64,000 nt of DNA from VAZQ01 sp963753575 (GTDB taxonomy: Bacteria; Pseudomonadota; Alphaproteobacteria; Rhizobiales; Xanthobacteraceae). The DNA lies in contig CAVWCR010000005.1 in assembly GCA_963753575.1 (NCBI GenBank), positions 62,001 to 126,000 on the forward strand. The letters are read 5' to 3'. Positions 58,319 to 64,000 of this stretch are shown piece by piece. Every line of letters begins with the position of its first letter. Within the stretch, counting starts at the first letter, position 1. A program made the translations under genes and the position numbers. A model generated the notes under the pieces. It worked only from the letters and a program-made list of their open reading frames with translations, had not been told where the DNA came from and searched no databases.

Positions 58319-59104
58319 TCACCGTTTCGGCCGCCCGGTGCGCGCGATCGCCTCGGACTTGAGGAGCTCCCAGATGCGGTCAGATCCGTGTCCGGGCCGG
58401 TGCGTCGTCTGACTCGTCTCCATGATCGCGGCTTCTTCGGGCGCCAGATAGTTGATCGGCCCGCCCAGCATCTTGGCCTGCAGCAAGAGCTTGGCGTTGG
58501 CCTCGGTATAGACCGCGCGATAAACCGCGATGCGTACGCTTGGGCCGACCACCGCGTTGCCGTGGCCGCGCAAGAGCACGACCGCGTTCTTGCCGAGCTT
58601 GTCAGCCAGCGCCTTGCCGAGCTTGCGATTGGAAATCAGGAGGTTGGTCCAGCCGGCGGCGTCGCGGGTGTCGAACAGCGGTACCTCGGGATAGAAGAAC
58701 GCGGCGCGGATCGGCTTGAGCGGCACGTTGGTGACCGTGAATGGCACGACGGTCGGCGAATGGCTGTGCACGACGCCTTTCACATCCGGCCGCGCCAGGT
58801 AGATCTCGGAATGGATGAAGCGCTCCGAATAGATCGGCCGGCCGTCGTCGCGGATCGGCTCGCCGTCCATGCCGAACTCCATGATGTCGGACGGCTCGAC
58901 CAGGCCCGGCGCGCGCGCCCGCGACATCAGGAAGCGCTCGGGATTGCGCGGATCGCGCGCGCTCACGTGGCCGTAGCCGTCGACCACGCCCTGGTCATAG
59001 AGAATGCGGTTGCCCATGACGAGATCGTCGATCACCGCCTTGTATTCGGTACTCGGTCCGCCCTTGCGGCTCTTGCTGGCGGCGCGTTTGGTCTTCTTGG
59101 CCAT
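58319..59104 (-). CDS. Class II aldolase/adducin family protein
   Basis: A 261-residue class II aldolase fold protein. GYGHVSARDP, VVHSHSPTVVPFTV (zinc histidines) and LLRGHGNAVVG (third histidine) form the metal site of L-fuculose-phosphate aldolase-like proteins. The lysine/arginine-rich N-terminus (MAKKTKRAASKSRKGG) is unusual. Such proteins perform aldol cleavage or decarboxylation of sugar or hydroxy acids. GGAAGAG precedes the ATG at 59104. It follows the MmgE/PrpD gene by 17 bp in a four-gene operon. Confidence 0.92.
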   Translation of the reverse strand: MAKKTKRAASKSRKGGPSTEYKAVIDDLVMGNRILYDQGVVDGYGHVSARDPRNPERFLMSRARAPGLVEPSDIMEFGMDGEPIRDDGRPIYSERFIHSEIYLARPDVKGVVHSHSPTVVPFTVTNVPLKPIRAAFFYPEVPLFDTRDAAGWTNLLISNRKLGKALADKLGKNAVVLLRGHGNAVVGPSVRIAVYRAVYTEANAKLLLQAKMLGGPINYLAPEEAAIMETSQTTHRPGHGSDRIWELLKSEAIARTGRPKR

Positions 59105-59121
59105 GGCGTCTCTTCCTTTGA

Positions 59122-60465
59122 CTAGGCAAATAACAGGTCGGCGCTGGTCGACGCGCTCCACATCGCGTCGACGAGCATTCGGCACGAGTCGCGGTCCTGC
59201 AGGCCGGCAAGGCCGATCTCGATCAAGCCTGATCCCGGCCGCGTGCTGCCGGCCTGAGCGAATATCCGATCCGCCTTGTCCTTGAGCTGCGCATCGTCGA
59301 GCGGCCGCGACGGATCGCCAAACGCTGCGGTGACGCGCTTGCGGTGGGTCTTGCCCCCGGCGCTGACTTCGATCTCGGCCGGGAAATTCGCCGGAAAGTC
59401 CGGGAGCAGGCTGTCGTCAGGAACGATCTCAACTTTGCCCGCGATGGTGAGCACGGCAGTGTCCTGCATCGCGTTCGCGCGCTCGATGTCGTAGAGCCGT
59501 TCGCGGCGAAAGGCCGCAAGCCCGAGCTGATAGGCGGCGCTGACGATGGTCGACGAGCGTGATCCGGCCTCCGGCTTGGTCGCGATCATGCGCGCATAGG
59601 GTGGCGGCACCCGCACCGTCACCTTCTCGATGGTGTCGGGCGCCAAGCCCTCGTCGATCAGGGTCATCAGGGCTTCGGTGGCGGCGACCGCCTGCTTGGC
59701 CGAGCAGAACGGCTTGAGGCTCAGTTGTGTGTAGATGCTGCTGCGGCCGAGGTTCGCGGTGAGCGCGGCTGGATCGGCCTGCAGTCCGTGCGCGTCGCGC
59801 AGCCATGGCCCGTCGAGCAGATCGGGATCGCCGCCGACGCCGTGGCGCGCCGCCTGCGCGGCCCGGACCCCGGCGCTCACTGCCATGCCGAGGATCACGG
59901 AACGCCCGGGCACGCGGCCCTGGAAGCGCCCGGAGCGGCCGGCGGTGAGCATCAGGGCGAGCGAAAGCGCGTGCGTGGTCTCCTGCTCGCTCAGTGAGCC
60001 CATGCGGGCTGTGATCGCGGCGGCGGCGAGCGGCGCGGCGAAATAGGTCGGCCAGACGCCGCGATAGAGAATGCGCGCGCCATCGATTGCCACGCCCAGG
60101 CGAATAAGCAGCTCGGTGCCGACCCAGATCGCGCCCGCCACGCGCTCCGGATCGTTGATGCAGCCCGCATGTGCCAGCGCGAGCGCGGTCGGCACCGTCA
60201 CCGAGCTTGGCGTCGTGCAGGACGGCGTGTGAATGTCGTCGATCTCGGTGTGCCTGATCACGGCGGCCTGCATGCCGGCCGCATCGGCAATCAGGTCCTT
60301 CGGGAGCACATAGCGCAGGTGGCGGCCTTCTTCCGTCCAGGCGCCGACGGCGGCGGCAACGAGCGTGTCGGCGACATGCCGGCGCTGGATCGCACGCTCT
60401 GCTTCGGGCAGCGCGTTGACTGATGCGCCGCACACGAAGGCGGAAAGATCGCGCAGCACGCTCAT
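59122..60465 (-). CDS. MmgE/PrpD family protein
   Basis: A 447-residue MmgE/PrpD protein, divergent from the one at 20515. DTLVAAAVGAWTEEGR, AAVIRHTEIDDIHTPSCTTP (an aspartate-rich motif where others have HxxELDD), AGRSGRFQGRVPGRSVILGM, SLKPFCSAKQAVAATEAL and VRVPPPYARM follow the family order. Its ATG overlaps the stop of the M24-fold gene upstream as ATGA. A dehydratase or decarboxylase on a di- or tricarboxylic acid is expected. The aldolase follows 17 bp after its stop. Confidence 0.87.
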   Translation of the reverse strand: MSVLRDLSAFVCGASVNALPEAERAIQRRHVADTLVAAAVGAWTEEGRHLRYVLPKDLIADAAGMQAAVIRHTEIDDIHTPSCTTPSSVTVPTALALAHAGCINDPERVAGAIWVGTELLIRLGVAIDGARILYRGVWPTYFAAPLAAAAITARMGSLSEQETTHALSLALMLTAGRSGRFQGRVPGRSVILGMAVSAGVRAAQAARHGVGGDPDLLDGPWLRDAHGLQADPAALTANLGRSSIYTQLSLKPFCSAKQAVAATEALMTLIDEGLAPDTIEKVTVRVPPPYARMIATKPEAGSRSSTIVSAAYQLGLAAFRRERLYDIERANAMQDTAVLTIAGKVEIVPDDSLLPDFPANFPAEIEVSAGGKTHRKRVTAAFGDPSRPLDDAQLKDKADRIFAQAGSTRPGSGLIEIGLAGLQDRDSCRMLVDAMWSASTSADLLFA

Positions 60466-61610
60466 TGCAGTTTCGAAGCCGGTGAGACGTGAAGGAGCTC
60501 CGATCCGGTCGCCGTGATCGCCACCATGGCGGAGGTCAGCGCGCCGCCCGCCTGCGGATCGTAGCCGCCCACCGCGAGCGAATAGACCTCGCCGGGCTTG
60601 AGCGTATGGCGACTGTCGCCCCTGATCCCGTCGCCCTCGTTGAGCGAGAGCCCGATACGGCGGCCGACGCTGCCGCTCAGCACCGGATGGAGCGCGTAGG
60701 GCGAAAGCGCCGCCGTCGCCTTGGCATGCAACTCGGCTGCGATGGCGCCTGGCTTCGCAAGCTCAAGCAGCGTGCGCAGGCTTGCCTGCGCGCGCCGCTC
60801 GACCTCGCTCGCCTGCCTCGCGCCGGTCACGAACAGGTCGGCCCAGTATCCCATGTGCTTGACCGCGATATAGCCGGCCATGCCGGTCTGGCGATCGGCC
60901 TGCGGCGCGAATGCGCCGCGGAACGGCGAGAGCGTGCGCCCGCCGTCGAAGCTCACGAGCGTGCGCACATCCTGCGCCGCCATCATGCGGGCAGTGTGTT
61001 CGGCGGCGAGCGCGGCCGTCTCGATATCCTTGCCGAGACGCCAGGGCTCGACGAAGGCTGCGGCCGCGGCCTGCACCAGCCGGGAGGCGGCGCGGATCTG
61101 CGACAGCTCGCGTGGCCTGGTGCTGCGCACCGCCGCCACAGCCTCATCCGCGGCCTGCAGGCTGAAGCGGTTGCCCAGGCTCTTCTGCAGAGAGGCAAAG
61201 AGCGGCGGCCGCATCAGCTCAAACCCGACGCTGCCGATGGCGCCCTCGCCGGCGATCTTGGCCAGCCAGGGATCGAAGGCGCTGTCCCAGTTCCAGCCGG
61301 AGACGACGTCGGGAATCCACGTCATCAGCTTCATCGCCGGCACGTCGCGCGAACTCATCGAGATCAGGAGCCGCGGCTCGCCCTCGCGTGGAATGAGCGC
61401 CATGCCCCAGCGCAGCCTGGTCGTAAAGCCCGAGAACCACGCGAGCGCGGAATGCTCGGCGGCATCGCCATAGACCAGCACGGCCTTCCAGCCGTTTTCG
61501 TCCATGAGCCGGTTGAGCGCGGCGATGCGGATCTGGAACTCGTCGCGCGGCACGCGGTCCTGGTCCAACACGTAGGACCCGATGACGATGCAGGGTTGAA
61601 CGGTGCGCAT
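60462..61610 (-). CDS. M24-fold protein without the metal site
   Basis: A 382-residue protein with the creatinase/aminopeptidase (pita-bread) architecture: an N-terminal domain (RIAALNRLMDENGWKAVLVY, then NALAWFSGFT-like SALAWFSGFTTRLRW) and a C-terminal M24-like domain. The metal ligands are largely lost: IAVKHMGYWADLF lacks the first DxG aspartate, LSGSVGRRIGLSLNE has serine where GHGIG has histidine, and SLAVGGYD replaces the final Glu-Pro. It is probably a non-metal member, like creatinase, or a non-catalytic partner of the next gene. ATG 61610 follows the neighbour's stop by 4 bp. Confidence 0.78.
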   Translation of the reverse strand: MRTVQPCIVIGSYVLDQDRVPRDEFQIRIAALNRLMDENGWKAVLVYGDAAEHSALAWFSGFTTRLRWGMALIPREGEPRLLISMSSRDVPAMKLMTWIPDVVSGWNWDSAFDPWLAKIAGEGAIGSVGFELMRPPLFASLQKSLGNRFSLQAADEAVAAVRSTRPRELSQIRAASRLVQAAAAAFVEPWRLGKDIETAALAAEHTARMMAAQDVRTLVSFDGGRTLSPFRGAFAPQADRQTGMAGYIAVKHMGYWADLFVTGARQASEVERRAQASLRTLLELAKPGAIAAELHAKATAALSPYALHPVLSGSVGRRIGLSLNEGDGIRGDSRHTLKPGEVYSLAVGGYDPQAGGALTSAMVAITATGSELLHVSPASKLQ

Positions 61611-61614
61611 TGCG

Positions 61615-62736
61615 CTATGCCGCCACGCTGTCGAGCTCGGCCACGCGTGCCGACAAAGCCTTGGCGCCCTCGGGCGCAATGACGACCGGCTCGCCGCACA
61701 TCAGGTAGCCGGTTTCCGGGATGTACTGATTGGGGTGCATGACGAATACCATGCCTTGCTCGAGCCGCGTGTCGCTCTCGGCTGTGAGGTCGCCGGGCAG
61801 ATCGGAGGTGATGCCGAGCCCGTGCCCGCGCACCCGCATATAGGGCGGCCGGCAATAATCGCCGTAGCCCGCGGCGCGGAAGCAGTCGTCCATCGCGGCG
61901 GTCACGTCGCGCACGCTTGCGCCCGGGACGGCCGCCTTCTGGCCGGTACGCATGGCGGCCTGCAGGATCGCGTACTTGTCCTGCATCAGGGGCGACGGCC
62001 TGCCGATCACAGTGGTGCGGCAAATCTGCGCGAACTGGCCCTGATAGCAGGGCGTGATCTCGGAGAGGATGATGTCGCCGACATCGAGCACGCGGCCGCC
62101 GGCGGCGCGGACCGCAAGGTTGTGCTGAGAGGCGCTCATCAGCAGGAAATTGTCCTCGGCGCCAAGCCGCTTCATCTCGCAGTAGAGCTCGGCCGCGAGT
62201 TCATATTCGTGCAGGCCGGGACGCACGCAGGTGAGCATGTGCGCATAGCCCTGCTCCGCGATCGCGGTCGCCCGCTCGGAGGCGGCCAGCTCCTCCCGGC
62301 TGCGGATGCGCGCCAGCTGCCGAATGAACAGCTCGTTGGCGCGGCTGTTGCCGCCGAGCGCGGCCTCGATCTGGTGTGCCAGGCCCTGCGCCAGCGTCGA
62401 GAGCCCGACGCTGACGATCTGGCGGCCCGCGAGGCCATGCGCCGCAAGCACGCTCGCGAGCGTCGCAGGCAGGTCGTCGCTGCCGACGGTCTTGTTCGTC
62501 TTGGAGAGCTTGGCGGCGCGTTCGGCGTCCCAGGCTGGCGTCACGATCAGGGTCGAGGCGCCGGAGCGGTCGATCACGACCGCACTTTCACCGATCGGCC
62601 GTACGCCCGAGAGCACGAATACCGCGTGCGATTCCAGGAACGAATTGTGCCCGTAGTTGACGGCCACGAGCCCGTCGAGACCCTCGCCCGCGAGGTGGCG
62701 AACCGTCTCACCCAACCTGATTTCTTGCACGCCCAT
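61615..62736 (-). CDS. M24-fold (creatinase/Xaa-Pro aminopeptidase-like) protein
   Basis: A 373-residue protein with the same two-domain fold as its neighbour. VRGHGLGITSDLP preserves the histidine used by creatinase. At two usual metal positions it has SEITPCYQGQFAQICRTT (glutamine in place of the second Asp) and VFVMHPNQYIPETGY (His in place of the Glu of EPG). The pattern fits a metal-independent creatinase-type amidinohydrolase or hydrolase better than a peptidase. Start 62736 is chosen because MGVQEIRLGETV begins the N-terminal domain; upstream frame is unrelated. It is the first gene of the aldolase operon. Confidence 0.82.
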   Translation of the reverse strand: MGVQEIRLGETVRHLAGEGLDGLVAVNYGHNSFLESHAVFVLSGVRPIGESAVVIDRSGASTLIVTPAWDAERAAKLSKTNKTVGSDDLPATLASVLAAHGLAGRQIVSVGLSTLAQGLAHQIEAALGGNSRANELFIRQLARIRSREELAASERATAIAEQGYAHMLTCVRPGLHEYELAAELYCEMKRLGAEDNFLLMSASQHNLAVRAAGGRVLDVGDIILSEITPCYQGQFAQICRTTVIGRPSPLMQDKYAILQAAMRTGQKAAVPGASVRDVTAAMDDCFRAAGYGDYCRPPYMRVRGHGLGITSDLPGDLTAESDTRLEQGMVFVMHPNQYIPETGYLMCGEPVVIAPEGAKALSARVAELDSVAA

Positions 62737-62818
62737 CGGCCCGAATTTGTACAGGCCTCCGCCGAAATGGCAATGGTGGGTGCCCGCCGCCTGCGAATGG
62801 TCCGCCTGATGCGTGGGT

Positions 62819-63091
62819 CTACTTCGAGAGCGCAATCCGCGTGACTCTCGCATCCTTCTTGGCGATTGAAAGCTCCGGGAATCCGCCGCCAACGCCCTGG
62901 ATAGGCCCGTCCTCGCGACTTCCCGAGACCCACCAATTCTCCCCTTGGGGATCGGATATCGCGCGGTAAGGCTCGTATTTGCGCACGAGGCCTTCACCGT
63001 AGTATTTGTCGAGGATTGCTCTACCAACCTTTAGAGCTGTCTCGGCGTCTGGGATCAAATCCAGGCCCGACATGGGCCACCAAACGGGCAT
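62819..63091 (-). CDS. NTF2-fold immunity protein-like small protein
   Basis: A 90-residue protein resembling the NTF2-fold immunity group: AETALKVGRAILDKYYGEGL, VRKYEPYRAI, NWWVSGSRED and a final GGGFPELSIAKKDARVTRIA. Such proteins often protect against polymorphic toxins, but orphan copies are common. The ATG at 63091 has GGAGG at 5 bp, so I prefer it over the GTG at 63121. It is divergent from the next gene by 32 bp. No toxin gene lies beside it. Confidence 0.75.
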   Translation of the reverse strand: MPVWWPMSGLDLIPDAETALKVGRAILDKYYGEGLVRKYEPYRAISDPQGENWWVSGSREDGPIQGVGGGFPELSIAKKDARVTRIALSK

Positions 63092-63123
63092 ATGATCCTC
63101 CACCAACATCAATCTTGGCACCG

Positions 63124-63603
63124 ATGAGCGTTTCCGACGAAGAAGGCTCGGTCTGCTTCTATCTGGACCTCTTCATTATTCATCCATCGATCGATCCTTC
63201 CGAGATCACCGCGGCGCTTCGCCTTGAGCCGTCCAACACGCACCGCGTCGGCGACCGGAGGGCTACTCCAAAGGGCAGGCCGCTTGGGGGAACCTACCCC
63301 GACAGCCGCTGGAGACACAGCGTTCGCCATCAAATCAGAGGACGATTTTTTGCCCGCAAAGTCGATGAGCTGTTGGATCGGCTCCTTCCACATCGAGACT
63401 TCTTGCGCCAACTCCGGTCCACGGGCGGCCGGTCGACACTGATCATGTATTTCATCGATGGATACTTCACGGATAGTATCGCCAGCGAGACTCTTTCTAA
63501 GTTCGTCGATCTCCAATTGGGCTGGGGCATCGAGTGTCTTATGTCGCCTCAAGACGCTCCTGACGTCATGCCGGCCGGCAATGTTTCTTTGCCGCTCGCT
63601 TGA
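63124..63603 (+). CDS. DUF4279-like small protein
   Basis: A 159-residue protein with CFYLDLFIIHPSIDPSEIT, ALRLEPSNTHRVGDRRATPK, DSRWRHSVRH and a terminal LQLGWGIECLM strand, matching the DUF4279 pattern. DUF4279 genes are frequent in toxin-immunity neighbourhoods. The start at 63124 has only a weak ribosome-binding site. With its divergent neighbour it forms a small island in a catabolic region. Function unknown. Confidence 0.65.
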   Translation: MSVSDEEGSVCFYLDLFIIHPSIDPSEITAALRLEPSNTHRVGDRRATPKGRPLGGTYPDSRWRHSVRHQIRGRFFARKVDELLDRLLPHRDFLRQLRSTGGRSTLIMYFIDGYFTDSIASETLSKFVDLQLGWGIECLMSPQDAPDVMPAGNVSLPLA

Positions 63604-63650
63604 CAGCCCACGCCGCCCGGCCGACCATCGCGGCACGCAAGAGGTGCAGG

Positions 63651-64000
63651 ATGCAGATAGGGCTTTTCTCCAACGGTAATCGTTACAACAAGATCGCCAA
63701 GCTGAGCTACGATGAGGACCTCAAGGAGCTGATCGTGGCTGATCGGCTCGGCATGACCGAGGCCTGGATCAGCGAGCACGGCACCTTCCTGGCGTTCCAG
63801 GCGCCCGACCAGCTTCCCTGCGCGGATCTCCTTATCTGCAAGGCGGCGGCGCTGACCAAGCAGATCCGAATGGGGCCCGGCATCCGGCCGGTGCCGTTCT
63901 TCCACCCGCTGCAGCTCGCGACCGACGCGGCGGTCTGCGACCACCTGACCGACGGGCGGTATCTCGCGGGCTTCGGGGTCGGCATCAACGTCGCCAACAA
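63651..64000 (+). CDS. Luciferase-like monooxygenase (LLM class), C-terminus outside window
   Basis: The frame opens at ATG 63651 with AGAGGTGCAGG upstream and stays open to the window end, about 116 codons. MQIGLFSNGNRY, EAWISEHGTF and MGPGIRPVPFFHPLQLATDA are the start, conserved E-H turn and FMN-side strands of flavin-dependent luciferase-like oxidoreductases. DHLTDGRYLAGFGVGINVAN is the family GR-x-x-x-G-x-G stretch. It needs reduced flavin from a separate reductase. The substrate is unknown. Confidence 0.92.
   Translation, partial: MQIGLFSNGNRYNKIAKLSYDEDLKELIVADRLGMTEAWISEHGTFLAFQAPDQLPCADLLICKAAALTKQIRMGPGIRPVPFFHPLQLATDAAVCDHLTDGRYLAGFGVGINVAN

Overview
The window is GC-rich, densely packed DNA from an alphaproteobacterium, most likely a Hyphomicrobiales member related to Bradyrhizobium, Rhodopseudomonas or Xanthobacteraceae. 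The evidence is the CtpA-type protease, the many tripartite-tricarboxylate-transporter (TTT/Bug) periplasmic binding proteins, and short palindromic repeats of the GTCGTCCCCGC...GCGGGGACGAC kind that fill the gaps between genes. I count 57 genes plus one gene remnant. I see no tRNA, rRNA, CRISPR array, transposase or phage gene.

Layout. 1-5.6 kb (+): end of an LVIVD-repeat protein, a TTT binding protein, a TauD-like dioxygenase, an enoyl-CoA hydratase and the S41 protease ctpA. 5.6-15.7 kb (mostly -): UbiD decarboxylase/Rieske ferredoxin/amidohydrolase operon, a divergent binding protein, a CocE-type hydrolase overlapping a second amidohydrolase, another binding protein and a second UbiD. 15.8-19.8 kb (+): MDR oxidoreductase, hotdog thioesterase, acyl-CoA ligase, VOC protein. 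19.8-27.9 kb (-): racemase-like protein, MmgE/PrpD, ADP-forming acyl-CoA synthetase, acyl-CoA dehydrogenase and two binding proteins. 28-31.2 kb: a split thiamine-diphosphate decarboxylase and two more binding proteins. 31.5-38.8 kb: an aromatic-degradation group (SDR, cytochrome c, 4,5-dihydroxyphthalate-decarboxylase-like protein, two VOC proteins, LigB-type extradiol dioxygenase, Rieske ring hydroxylase, dienelactone hydrolase). 39-45.2 kb (+): M20 amidohydrolase, ornithine-cyclodeaminase-like protein, M29/NicX-like protein, two binding proteins. 45.2-56.2 kb (-): SDR, two polysaccharide deacetylases, two tandem alpha/beta-hydrolase paralogues, and an ABC importer with two tandem binding proteins. 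56.2-64 kb: a SLOG-like membrane protein, class II aldolase, a second MmgE/PrpD, two M24-fold proteins, two immunity-like small genes and the start of a luciferase-like monooxygenase.

How it fits together. The region reads as a catabolic archipelago: many small operons, each pairing one solute-binding protein with enzymes that decarboxylate, hydroxylate, hydrolyse or CoA-activate organic acids. Eight TTT binding proteins are present, but no TctA or TctB membrane partner lies in the window, so they must share a transporter encoded elsewhere or act as sensors.

The most unusual features are: palindromic repeats translated as N-terminal extensions of three binding proteins and as a linker in an acyl-CoA synthetase; a stand-alone SLOG-like sensor with four membrane segments; duplicated hydrolase/deacetylase modules around an ABC importer; and several enzyme-fold proteins whose canonical catalytic residues are missing.
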